Positions 38,305 through 49,106 of a stretch of DNA of 64,000 nucleotides are shown in pieces. The position numbers were made by a program, and so were the translations under genes. Positions within the stretch are counted from its first letter, which is position 1, and each line of letters begins with the position of its first letter. The notes under the pieces are model-generated. The model searched no databases and was not told the origin of the DNA. It saw only the letters and a program-made list of their open reading frames with translations. Source of the DNA: Setoptus koraiensis (taxonomy: Eukaryota > Arthropoda); NCBI GenBank assembly GCA_048013815.1, contig CM106585.1, positions 10,540,001-10,604,000 on the forward strand. Direction: 5' to 3'.

Positions 38305-40071
38305 TTTTTTACTATTTTTTTAATATTATCTTATTATTGGCTGATTCGACAACTTTCCGGTAGATGTGCAAAATCGAAGTCAATTTGAGCAAATGCCTAT
38401 TTACTGTGGTTAAGCTAGCGATGGCTCCTTAATCTATGAGATCGATTCAGAAAAATACTTAACCTCCAAACGTTTCTATATTTAGTTTCCAGCAATCTGT
38501 AGCATTGAAATAATCTCTATGTGTATATTTAGAAAAGATTTTCTGTTTTGTTTCTGGAAATACATGCCGCTTGAACGTGTCCAGTTTCCACTTAGATGAC
38601 AAACTTCTATAAATGAGGATCGAATTTCTATATCAACCTTAGTGAGGTTGCGAAGAAACCGTTGATGCACCCACGACTGGTTTCTATGTACTTAGACAAA
38701 GGTCTCATAATTATGCCTACCGATTATGCCAAGCAGCCAGGATTCGCATTTTTTGAGATCTTATGATTCACAGTAACTCAAAAGTATTATATTAATCTGT
38801 ATTATCTATCTGTATTAATCTGTATTATTCTATCTTTAAAGTCTGATCAGCAACGGCATAAAATGCATTTCGAGCTCAACAACATTTATTGACAATCATC
38901 TTGGGATCTTCGAAGGAAGTCCAGCCGAGATTTTGAAGTTTCTAAAGGTGTCTGCATGTCTGCGACCTAGTTGAATTTTTCTGACGAAATCCAGCGAAAT
39001 CGGCATACATAGGGTTCAGAACCCATCACTGATTTGTCGTTCGTCACGACATCAAGAATTAAAACTCTCTACTCAATAATGAATTCGCTCAAACCCTACG
39101 GACAGGAAATCATTGGGGGGAATCTGGTGGGGAAACTTCCGGTATTGTTGATTAATCCAATTCAGATAGTTATTTATTTTCGGCTATTGATGACCAATTC
39201 TAGGTTTGTGCTGCACTTGAGGGTGGTTAGAACGAGAAATTAGGTCATGGGTTTCTTTTGTCATTGTATTTGCTGTAGTTTTTGACTGAGTTGTCCTCAT
39301 TCTGAGATTTTCATCGATAAGATTCGTTCTATCTAGTAAAGCACGTTTGTAAGCATGGTCATGATTTGTGTCAGTGAAACTACGATGCGATCGATCAATG
39401 TGGCGAATAAGAACAGACATTGAATGGCTTCGATCAAGGAAGTGGCAATGTTTGAGTTGTTTTTGATGTGTCATCGTCCATCTGAGTGAGGGCTATTCCA
39501 GGTGGTGATCGTGAGGTTTCATCAGGTGAATGCTATCTCAGTCATCAGTGAAACACATTATAATCAGGCATGATCAGCGGAAAGGTGATGAAGATACATA
39601 AGGAAAAAATGTAGTGCGAGTATCTGATGAAATAAAATGTAACCGGCCAGATTGTGTCGCAGAATAATGCCCGCCACGAAATGTAGTATCTATGGAAACC
39701 GAATGGAACTAAGCGTGATCTTGCTTGATTTCAGTGACATGACACAATATTGTTTATTCGTTATCAGTGCTATGTGGTGATGTCTGGCCGAGACTAGATA
39801 ACTGTTTCATTATTGAAAACAATGAAAAAACAAATGCACTCGGCAGCCATCATTTCTCCACCATTCGATAGCATCAGACAACCATTCCATGGCGCAACAT
39901 TGTGGCAATCACATTATACCACAAATCGCTAGTTGGGTCTTATCTATCAAGCTCATTTCACAATAGAATTGATTGATATACAAAAATACAAAGTGCACAC
40001 AACTGCCGAAATACCAAATTACCAATTGTCACAATCATATTATTTTATCCAACACAGTCTTCCACAACCAA
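38305..40071. other. Divergent region between J-like gene and HGSNAT
   Basis: This AT-rich 1.77-kb stretch should contain both promoters and perhaps a short 5' exon of HGSNAT with its signal peptide, which I could not identify. Near 38788-38835 there are tandem copies of TCTGTATTA/ATCTGTATTAT. A 96-codon minus-strand frame at 39184-39474 has no recognisable features. Confidence 0.5.
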
Positions 40072-42236
40072 ATGCAGGAACCACTATTGAATCTGGATGA
40101 GGCTCTAATTAGCCTCAACAACACTCTAACAGATGATGGAATCCGACTTTTATTCCAGCTTGAGGAATGCCACAGATGTCCAGCGATAACCATAAAAGAG
40201 GTACCAAAAACGTCTATGTTTGACTTCAAGGTTACCACAAAACATCAGGTAAATTTGCAGCTAAGATCCAACAGCACAGGTGAACATATTTGTGATTGGC
40301 GGGAAACGTTCAATGATCGCGGATTCTATGCTCTAGAGTAAGTAATTTAAACATCTTCATTTTAAGAAATTCGCTATACAGGATTAGTCAGTTTGATTAA
40401 ATTAATAATTAAAACAACATCCCGCCACAACAATAATGACGCCAGCATTATGAAAAGTACCGCTGGCAAAATTTGCAGATTTAACACTCTTGACGAGGGT
40501 CTGTGCAAATTTTGCCCGATAGCAATGCTCACGTTCGCTATATTGTTGATATCTCTAATAGAGGCACTGCTAACATTTACTCGAGCCAGAATGACTAGAA
40601 AGAGGGCCCAGCGAAACGCTAATTTGCCTCGTAGTAAGGATGCCGTTGAAGCCACAACTGATGTTGTTCAATCAGCGGACAAGGATCCTCAGTCAGACAT
40701 AGATGGCGTCAAGTATGTTATTGACAGCCAGGCCACTTCGGATTGTGTCACCGAAAACAGTCAAAACAACATAGATATGAAAGAGGCAAATGGCGAGCCG
40801 AGTGAATCGGCTATGCCTAACGGCCCCAATAATCCTGAAATTGAGCCCATACAAAGCCGACGAGCCGAATCGTTGGATGTTTTCCGTGGCCTCACCATAA
40901 GCGGTATGATTTTCGTCAACTATGGAGGAGCTGGCTATTCGTTTTTGGAGCATGGCGCATGGGACGGCCTCACTGTGGCCGATCTGGTGTTTCCATTTTT
41001 CATATTTATACTTGGTTTCAGTATACCCATAAGCATTAGATCTTTGATAAAATGCAACATTAGTAGCTTGATGATACTGCGAAAAATAGTGACAAGATCG
41101 GTAGTGCTTTTCTGCATTGGATTGTGCTTAAATTCCATCTCTCTAAGTGATGGCGACTGGTTGCACCTGAGAATACCCGGTGTATTACAACGATTTGCGA
41201 TAACATATCTGGCTGTTGCCATAACTTATTATGTGAGCGCACTCTTTCAAAGGAGACTAGATCGATCTCATCCAAATGAAATCAGCAAGCTATATATGTT
41301 GTCGCCGGCATTTGAGTTGTCATTTTCACTTATATGGCTCGGTGCTTACGTCTACCTCACCTTCTTTTGGGAATATGACATTGGCTGTCCCATCGGGTAT
41401 ACCGGCCCCGGGGGTATTAGTGATGAAGGTCGATACTATAACTGTACGGGTGGAGCGTCCAGTTATATCGACAGATACCTTCTCGGAGAGGATCATCTGT
41501 ATCTTGATCAAGAATTGAAAGATATGTACCTAACCAGCGTCAAGCACGATCCAGAGGGACTTTTGGGTAAGTTGATATGAGGAATAACTTGTAATTACGG
41601 GTTGTTTTCGAAATCATTTTGATCTAATTATAATTTCTCGACAAATCCTCATCTCAAATAACGAAAGGCTGCTCAACTTCTATACTGCTGGCAATGATCG
41701 GATTACAATGTGGCAAAATACTACTCGGTTATAAATCGCATCACGAACGGTTGCGTAGATGGCTGAATTGGATTATCATCACAGGTATAAAACTTAAACA
41801 TCACTCCAATGGCAAACAATGATTTATGATTTCAAGCCAAAGACTAGTTCAGATTTTGATTATATTTTTTCATTTTTTTCTTCTTATAGGAGTTCTATCC
41901 AGCCTTGTTTACATTATTCCTGTCAATAAGAAATTGTGGTCGCTGACTTTTGTGTCAATCAGTGCACTCGTGGCCATCATCGTATATCTTCTATTGTACA
42001 TTACGGTTGATTTAGTGAAAGTACGTACAATATTCATAAGATTGCTATCATCAGCCGGAAAGAATTCATTATTTTTATATGTCGGGCACACTATATCGCA
42101 TAAAATGGTTCCATGGTACTTTGCTGTCGACGAAAATTCTCATCCATGGCTCCTAATTCGTCTGACCTGGGCAACATTACTGTGGCTTCTCATTGCACAT
42201 TGGATGGCATCGAGATCAATATTCATCAAGATTTAA
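40072..42236 (+). CDS. HGSNAT: Heparan-alpha-glucosaminide N-acetyltransferase
   Basis: HGSNAT is the lysosomal multi-pass enzyme that uses cytosolic acetyl-CoA to acetylate terminal glucosamine of heparan sulfate inside the lysosome. Exons 40072-40337, 40392-41566, 41668-41784 and 41890-42236 give 634 residues. The N-terminal luminal part contains LNLDEALISLNN and paired cysteines. TM1 (PIAMLTFAILLISLIEALL) follows near 130, then a polar cytosolic loop. The conserved core has LDVFRGLTISGMIFVNYGG, the active-site histidine in EHGAWDGLTVADLVFP near 275, RIPGVLQRFAITY, GYTGPGGISD, NCTGGASSYIDRYLLG, DPEGLLGCSTS, IPVNKKLWS and LYVGH. The first intron is only 54 bp (40338-40391), with acceptor AGTCAG|TTTG chosen to keep frame. 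The ATG at 40072 gives no signal peptide, and an upstream exon is likely. Confidence 0.93.
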
Positions 42237-42716
42237 TCTTTACTTAAACTTAATTTGATGTATCAAAAGGAATTAAACTCAAAACTCATAACTTTTGTAA
42301 CTCTTTACGCGCTTCAATCTTAATCGCTGTCATCTGTGAGGCTGAACACCTCGATCCCCTCAAAATTGTTGTAGACGACATTGCTCACCCGGGCAGTTGT
42401 TCCTTTATAAACGCACAGAAAAGGGGGCACATCAAGTGTGTGGGCCGAAAAGGCAGTTTTTGCCATTTTGGCAACTGCCCGAATGGCAAAAAGGTCGATA
42501 AAGGCGAAAAAGGGCGAAAAGTGCAGGGAGAGAAGGGAGGACAGTGCCCTTTTCGCCCGCACACTAGGCACATGCATGTACAGATTTCACGTTTTTTACT
42601 TGTATTTGTAACTTGTGTATGACTTGCAAATGCTAACCAGGATTGAATTTGTTGGTCACATTGTAAAACTCAATTTAATGATACTCATCTAATACTCGTG
42701 TATCATTGCATTCGTA
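42237..42716. other. Region between HGSNAT and the BTB-kelch gene
   Basis: These 480 bp hold the HGSNAT 3' UTR and the kelch-gene promoter/5' UTR, both on the plus strand, and a nested fold-back sequence (42425-42574). Confidence 0.6.
42425..42574. repeat. Nested fold-back (inverted repeat) element
   Basis: Outer arms pair GTGTGTGGGCCGAAAAGGCA (from about 42435) with the reverse complement of TGCCCTTTTCGCCCGCACAC (42545-42564), nearly perfect over about 20-30 bp. Inside, TTTTTGCCATT (42457-42467) pairs exactly with AATGGCAAAAA (42482-42492). The middle repeats GGCGAAAAAGGGCGAAAA. It has a MITE-like shape of about 150 bp, but no target-site duplication is obvious and only one copy is seen in this window. 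Confidence 0.6.
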
Positions 42717-44885
42717 ATGTCGTCGGATAATTTATGTCGGAATTTATCGAATGGCGAAATAGAACGTCGAATGAAATTATTAAATAATTTTAAGGATTTC
42801 ATGTGTGAAATGAACGAGCTGAGGAACAACAAGTGCTTGTGCGATTTCACAATAACTGTTGATGGTAGAACAATAGCGGTCCACAAAAATGTTCTCGCTG
42901 CCTCTTCTCCTTATTTCAAGGCAATGTTAACGAATGATTTCAAGGAATCTAGAGAGTCTAATGTAGTAATCGAAGACATAGAATTTGATCGTGTTCAATC
43001 GGTAATAGACTATTTCTACACGAGAGAGATAGATATTAACAAAGGAAATTTCATGTCGCTATACGAAGCTGCCTCAAAGATGCAGATACAGTCTTTGATG
43101 GTCGAATGCATTCGTTATCTGAATGAATATTTGGATGGCTCTAATTGTGTCGAAACTTTGAAGAACATTCAGCAGGAAGAACTCAATCAAGCGGCCAAGG
43201 ATTACATTTTGAAAAATCTACATATAATAACTGAAGAGCAAATAGTTCAACTATCATTTGAACAAATGATCGAATTCATGAGTAACGACAAACTGATGTC
43301 TAGAGAATGTGGAGCCCTCCGTTTTATATTGAAGTGGGCCCGTCTCACAAACATGAAGGATCAATTAGCCGATCTTGTTGAACAGATAAGATTTCCCTAC
43401 ATGAGTATTGAATGTTTTAAGGGAGTCATGAGAGACATCGACATTCTATCAAACATCAGATGCCGAGAATATGCCAAAAAAATGGAAAATTTCTGCTTAC
43501 ATTCCTCCAATTCTTCCGGCTTAGATGCTTCCACAATTGAACGTATGTTTCATGCGCGGGAACGCATCGGTACGGATATCTATTACTTTGTATACGACAA
43601 GAATGATGATGAGCTCACATACCGCAAGGAGGTCAATTTCCCTCATCTAGGACCAGTCTTAATCCGGAAGATTCCCATTTCGAGTAAAAAATTTGCGCTG
43701 GCCGTCTGGGACTGCGCCATCTATTTTGCTACTTGTTCCGCAGTAGAAGACGAAATAACGGATGAAGTGTTTCTCTTCCTCGCTGACCGACTCTTCCTTG
43801 CTGCCAACGAGCCTCGCCGCCGTATGCCGCGACTTGAACAGAACACCAAGATTCTAGGAATAACTGCTCTGGTAGGCCAACCATGTATCATTGCGTATAC
43901 ACCTGACAGATTGAAAGGCCAGTCAAATGCCAGAACTACTATTCAACGTTATGAGCCTCATACCGATTTGTGGATCAAATATAAGTGGCCATGGGATGAA
44001 GAAATCAAAGAATTTGGTCTAGTTTCATTGGCCAATATAATTTATGCCATTGGAGGTATACAACTACATAGCAATGATAGTTCAACAAGCTACCGTGAGG
44101 TGCGAAGCTTTGACGTTCAGAATGGACACTCGATAGATATTAAACCAATGAAGTACGCCCGAAAATCCCCAGGATGCTTAATATACGACGGGCATATCTT
44201 CGTTGTGGGGGGACAAAATGGCAACGAGTACCTGAAATGTTGCGAAAGATATGATATCAATCTTGACAAATGGGAGTCGATTGCACCCATGTCGGTGGCA
44301 AGAGCCGATCTGAGTCTAGTGGTAAAGAACAAAGTGATATTTGCCATCGGAGGCGTGACCAGGGACGGTCGGGCACATCAAGTGGAAGCCTACTTTCCAG
44401 AGACTAACAAGTGAGTGACTGAAGCAAAAATTTCACTTATCCGTTGATTCTCTTTCTAAAATATACTGTTTAAACATAAATTTATATTTTCGAGTATGAA
44501 TGTCGGCTACCAATGCTCTTAATGCTCTTAAAGAAGATGATTAGTCTCGAGAATGAACGTCTTGATTCTAATAGCTGAATGTATCGAAATTAAGCAGGCC
44601 GCCAACATCGAATATAACTGATTTCATAGGTTCTCTCATTAACACATATCCATCATACATTTACTTCCACCCGAATTCACTGTATTAATGGCTAGGTGGT
44701 TAGAATGTAGCTCACCAGATTACCTAGTTAGGTTGTCAGAAGAGTACAAAAAATGTATAGACTATCCCGGAGCGGCCTTAGCCGCCAGAAGATCACACCA
44801 ACCCTGCGCTGTCTGTCAAGGAATCGTTAGGTATCGTAAAAATGCGCGAAACGTGAATCGATGGTTCAAACAGCTGGGAAAGTAA
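42717..44885 (+). CDS. BTB-BACK-kelch protein, KLHL type
   Basis: KLHL proteins are usually substrate adaptors for Cullin-3 ubiquitin ligases. Exons 42717-44410 and 44696-44885 give 627 residues. The BTB domain spans about 38-140 (CDFTITVDGRTIAVHKNVLA, SPYFKAML), BACK about 150-270 (CVETLKNIQQEELNQAAKDY, ILKWARL). The kelch region has clear repeats only near the end (YAIGG, IFVVGGQNGNEYLKCCERYD, DKWESIAPM, IFAIGGVTRDGR); earlier blades are degenerate. The donor is AACAA|GTGAGT and the acceptor GGCTAG|GTGG, which restores NKW in the last blade. The second exon adds a 60-residue Cys/Arg-rich tail with CAVC and ends at 44885. An ATG at 44688 lies just before the acceptor and should not be taken as a separate small gene. 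The exact KLHL ortholog is not clear. Confidence 0.88.
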
Positions 44886-45262
44886 AGTAGGGCGAAGAAA
44901 TACATTTGTGGTGTGGCCGACAGTTTGCGGCCACTGTCAATGTTGTTGCATAACGGTACTTGCCAGAATGGTGCTCGAGCAAAAATAATCTCTGTTGCCA
45001 TCAATATTACATGTTTACTCGATATTAATACTATTACAGCAACGTAGTAGTTTTGTAGATGTAACGTGATATAAACTTCCTGTATGTGTGATTGATTTTC
45101 TTCTTATCATATATCAACCGTGCAGAGTAGTAAATAAAAAACATAACAAACCAGAGATCAATCCAATCAGATTATAAGACTCATTTATCTACATCAGTTA
45201 CGAAGGTGTCGTTATTATTATTAAGAGTTAATAACCATTGAACAACGAGCCGGTTATAAATC
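44886..45262. other. Region between the BTB-kelch gene and the thiolase
   Basis: These 377 bp hold the kelch 3' UTR and the thiolase 5' region. Nothing else is seen apart from the poly(A) signal at 45133. Confidence 0.6.
45133..45138 (+). terminator. AATAAA poly(A) signal of the BTB-kelch gene
   Basis: A canonical hexamer lies 248 nt past the kelch stop and 125 nt before the thiolase start. Confidence 0.55.
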
Positions 45263-46471
45263 ATGTCGTCACTGGTCAGAGGAGTATTTATTGTTGGTGC
45301 AAAACGGACGGCCTTCGGAACATTCGGTGGTAGCTTAAAAGATGTTGATGCTATAGAATTGGGTAGATTGGCAGCAGTGGCAGCCATAGAACAAGCCAAA
45401 ATTTCACCCGACGCCATTGATTCCGTTATAGTTGGTTGTGTCAATCAAGCCACCAACAAGGCCGGCCCCTACACAGCTAGACATGTGGGTCTGAAAGCCG
45501 GAGTGTCCATTAAAACGCCTTGTCTCACCGTGAATCGTCTCTGTGGAAGTGGCTTCCAAGCAATAGTCACCGGTAGCCAGGAGATTCTATTGGACGATGC
45601 CGAAATTGTTTTGTGCGGCTCAACTGAGAGCATGTCGCAAGCACCATTTATTCAAAGGAATTCTCGGTTTGGCGTAAGGTTTTCCAAAGCGCCCGATATG
45701 GAATGTAGTCTGTGGACGACACTAACCGATGAACATTGCAAAACCCCTATGGGTATCACGGCTGAGAATCTGGCTAAAAAATATAAACTGACTCGACAAG
45801 AAGTCGACGAGTTTGCCCTGTTGTCTCAGACTCGCTGGCGTCAGGCTCAAGAGGCTGGCCGCTTCAAAGAGGAAATCGTGCCTGTCACTTTGAAAGTGAG
45901 AAACAAGGAAACTGTTTTCGAAGTTGACGAACATCCACAGCAAACTTCTATGGAGTCATTATCGAAATTGCGCCCCTCATTCGACAAGGATGGTGTCTGC
46001 ACGGCTGGAAATTCGTCAGGTATCGGTGATGGTGGCGCCGCCGTTATTGTGGCCAGTGAGGAGGCAGTCAGAAATCACAATCTTAAGCCATTGGCCAGAA
46101 TAGTCGGCTATGCAGTTGTTGGATGTGAGCCTACCATTATGGGAATAGGTCCAGTTGATGCCATCAAAAAAGTGTGCGACGCTAATGGCTTGAATTTGGC
46201 GAACGATATTGATTTGGTCGATGTCAATGAGGCATTCTCATCGCAATTTCTGTCTGTAGCTAAAGAGTTGTCACTCGACATTAAAAAGACAAACGTGAAT
46301 GGTGGTGCAATTGCTCTAGCACATCCAGTTGGTGCTTCCGGTGGCAGGATTACAGCAAATCTGACTTATGAGCTAATCAAACGAAAGGCTAAATATGGTA
46401 TCGGGGCTGCTTGTATTGGTGGTGGTCAAGGTATTGCATTGTTGATTGAAAATATGTGCATCAACAAATGA
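45263..46471 (+). CDS. ACAA2: 3-ketoacyl-CoA thiolase, mitochondrial (ACAA2 type)
   Basis: This enzyme performs the last step of mitochondrial fatty-acid beta-oxidation, cleaving 3-ketoacyl-CoA with CoA to release acetyl-CoA. The 402-residue single-exon frame starts at ATG 45263 and has the usual family length, including the uncleaved ACAA2-like N-terminus SLVRGVFIVGAKRTAFGTFGG. Catalytic groups are all present: nucleophile Cys in NRLCGSGFQA near 94, VNEAFSSQF near 319, His in ALAHPVGASGGR near 353, and the second Cys in CIGGGQG near 384. The loop GNSSGIGDGGAA is also intact. No separate presequence is visible, as in mammalian ACAA2. Confidence 0.95.
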   Translation: MSSLVRGVFIVGAKRTAFGTFGGSLKDVDAIELGRLAAVAAIEQAKISPDAIDSVIVGCVNQATNKAGPYTARHVGLKAGVSIKTPCLTVNRLCGSGFQAIVTGSQEILLDDAEIVLCGSTESMSQAPFIQRNSRFGVRFSKAPDMECSLWTTLTDEHCKTPMGITAENLAKKYKLTRQEVDEFALLSQTRWRQAQEAGRFKEEIVPVTLKVRNKETVFEVDEHPQQTSMESLSKLRPSFDKDGVCTAGNSSGIGDGGAAVIVASEEAVRNHNLKPLARIVGYAVVGCEPTIMGIGPVDAIKKVCDANGLNLANDIDLVDVNEAFSSQFLSVAKELSLDIKKTNVNGGAIALAHPVGASGGRITANLTYELIKRKAKYGIGAACIGGGQGIALLIENMCINK

Positions 46472-46855
46472 TACAGCTGTGTATTACTGAATTGTTCAAC
46501 TATACACAATAGTTTTTTACTGATACAATTTATATCAATTTATTACAAGGTCAGAACTTATATTTTCTTATGGCCAAAAATATCAAAGTTGATTAACCGT
46601 AATAAGAATTTTTCGATATTTTGCACACGAGTCCTCACGCGTATAGTCTGTTATACTTTCATGAATTTGTTTGGCATTCATCGCTTGAGTGAATTATGTC
46701 ACAGAACTCGCCTAGAAGAATTAAAAACATGATGTTACAGGGTTGGATTCACAGGAGTTAAAATCTCAGCTCGAACACATTTGTGGTAGATTGAAAAGGT
46801 CTATGAGAGTTTATGGAAGTTCCATTGAGGAAATTGGGTTTATTTTATTCTTCTT
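46472..46855. other. Convergent region between thiolase and ATE1
   Basis: These 384 AT-rich bp carry both 3' UTRs. Minus-strand AATAAA hexamers at 46839-46849 lie about 7-17 nt after the ATE1 stop, which implies a very short ATE1 3' UTR or use of another site. No gene is seen. Confidence 0.55.
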
Positions 46856-48492
46856 CTACTGTTCAGACAAGTATTGTTCTTTTAGTGTACTAGATCCAAG
46901 TATCATTCTATTGGATAGATGACAACCAACCAGTTGGCTATAGTCTAGGACAGCCTCTATCAATCGATTGATCGGTATATTAGATTTGCTTAGTATATCT
47001 AAAAATTTACCTATTGTTATGAGAGATCTCTCATCAAGAATAACGAGCCTAGGTAGGTGAGTCAATTTTGGCCGCACGAAGCCACTCTCTACATCGTCGG
47101 ACGAAAAACGAGCATATTTCGAATGATGCAGTTTCTCAAGACACTTGAAGGAATCAACGAATATATTTGTTTCCGGGCACAATAGTGATGAGGGCTGATA
47201 TTTGATCTTATATGACATCTTTGGGCAGGTGTGAATGTAAAATCCCATGTAGTAGTCAGTTATGTTGCTATTAATAATGTGCAAACTTCTCACCATGCTG
47301 ATCTCATGTAAGGCTGAATAAACGCCCAAATTCAGGAAAGAATATTCTGGATCATAGTATAGATACACGCTAGAGATGCAAGTTGTGAGTATATCTATAA
47401 CTCCAACTGCAATAAGCTTTGTGTTGTCGAGCCAATATTGACAATGGTGTGAACCGTATTCAAGTGGTAGCTGAGGTTTAGTATCATCCTCATCATGAGT
47501 TGCATTGAGATTTTTGAGTATTTTCTTCTTGATGATAGGGCTCTCAATAAGAAATTGCTTATACCTTTTCATTGTCCAATCATCTTCCTTGTGTATGGAT
47601 AACTGATACTTTTGAAGCACATCTAATTCAATATCGCGAGATGCATGACATTCATCTGAGGTGACATGATGAATCCTCAATTCTAAAGTGTGACATGCTT
47701 TTTGCGGTGCCTTTCGAGGATACAAATGATCTTCTAATGATTTCTGGGCGAAACGTTCGCGTCTCCTTTTGCTTTTGTTGATGATAAAGTTATAAGCCTC
47801 CTCATGTGAATATTTTCTCACCTCGGCAAGTCTGTGTATCCTTCGAAGGAGGCGCTTGCTTTTCATTTTACAACTATTTTGCAGATACTCTAATGTTTTG
47901 ATGGTTTCTGTGTTCTGGTTGTGCCGGGTAAAACGACCATTCTTGCAAATGTTTTGGTCAACTTTCAAATGTTCGGTCGAATTAATTTTGGAGCCGTCAC
48001 TCACTGAGCCTACGGCGAAATGTGAAGTTGATCCCTCAGGTTTGTAGTCGTCTTTCTGAGGAGACACTCTAGGCTTAACTCCATAGTGTAAAAAATTGTT
48101 CATATTTCTAATACATCGCCTTTGTGATTTATCCGGTTTAAATCTGAGCGCATCACACGATATGGTATATGAAGGACAACAAATAATACTATTTATCGGT
48201 TTGTAACAATATTTGCCGCTCCTTCTCCATCCTCTATTGAGCAAAATCTGGTAATCTTCGGCCGCCAAGAGCTCAGCCCACAGTGCTTTAGGTGTAAAAC
48301 GACGAAGAAGAGGAATAGATCAGATTAATTAGTACGAACAAATATAAGTGAAAATATAAATACTATGATGAAAACAGATATAATTTGCTCACCATGACTA
48401 CTCATGGAACCATTTCGGCAATAGCCACAATGTTCCCGCTTTTGTGTTCCCAAATAATGAACCAAACTCATTGGTGTATCCCTCCCAGACAT
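46856..48492 (-). CDS. ATE1: Arginyl-tRNA-protein transferase ATE1
   Basis: ATE1 transfers arginine from Arg-tRNA to N-terminal Asp, Glu or oxidised Cys, marking proteins for the Arg/N-degron pathway. Exon 48492-48393 holds the start MSGRDTPMSL and the conserved CGYC. The donor is AGTCATG|GTGAGC, the intron is 107 bp, and exon 48285-46856 continues as ALWAELLAAEDYQILLNRGW, giving 509 residues. The N-terminal domain has RRSGKYCYKP and CCPSYTISC; with CGYC these cysteines form the Fe-S/heme-binding cluster known in ATE1. The C-terminal GNAT-like domain has GSHHCQYWLDNTKLIAVGV, SSVYLYYDPEYSFLNLGVYS, YYMGFYIHTCPKMSYKIKY and PSSLLCPETN. The region between the domains is basic and variable, as usual. 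No key residue appears missing. Confidence 0.95.
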
Positions 48493-49106
48493 GATGAATT
48501 TGAACAAATGTTGTTATTTGAATTATTTAGATTATGTAGATTTAATTAAAATAAACAAAACGCTTTCCAACAAATGAAATGTAAATGTTATGTATTTACG
48601 TTTACACATGTAAAAATAGGCCAAACGTCAGTATCCAATAAACAAAGCAAACGTGTTTGCGATTATCGGTCATTTGTGTGTGTTGCACAGTTGTGAGTTT
48701 TTCAGTTTGTGCAACATATGATCGGCGTCAAATACCAAAGAGTTGATTTCGTTCGCGTAATCACTCACCCGACACAAACACGATAATCTGACAGTGCCAC
48801 TTGTTATACATTGTAGAAGGAAAAATATTTATTATTATATCGACCACATCTAACCTGGACACAGATGTATTGTGGTGTCACGAGATGAGGCCATAACATT
48901 AGTCTAGCCATCGCATTTACATGGGGCGCTCAAGACAGGTCTATCTCTCCTCTTTTACACCACTATTGGGATCACGATTAATAGACATCAGTATCAGGAC
49001 GACTATGCCATCGAATAGATAGCTGCATCTCTATTATCGTCCATTGTTTATTAGAGATATTTTTCTAAATTACCACCTAAGGTTAAAGCAGTTTTTCTTT
49101 TCCAAA
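48493..49106. promoter_or_regulatory. Divergent promoter region of ATE1 and the NTPDase
   Basis: These 614 bp separate the start codons of two divergent genes and must contain both promoters. An AT-rich stretch with near-palindromic TTTACGTTTACACATGTAAA (about 48595-48614) is the only notable structure. No TATA box can be called with confidence. Confidence 0.5.

Noticed and set aside
39184-39474. 96-codon minus-strand frame with an ATG upstream of HGSNAT
   Set aside because: His/Arg/Thr-rich sequence with no domain, signal peptide or regulatory context; length is compatible with chance.
44688-44885. A separate small 65-residue gene starting at ATG 44688
   Set aside because: The sequence from 44696 joins in frame with the kelch exon at good splice sites and restores the NKW end of the last blade, so it is the second exon of that gene.
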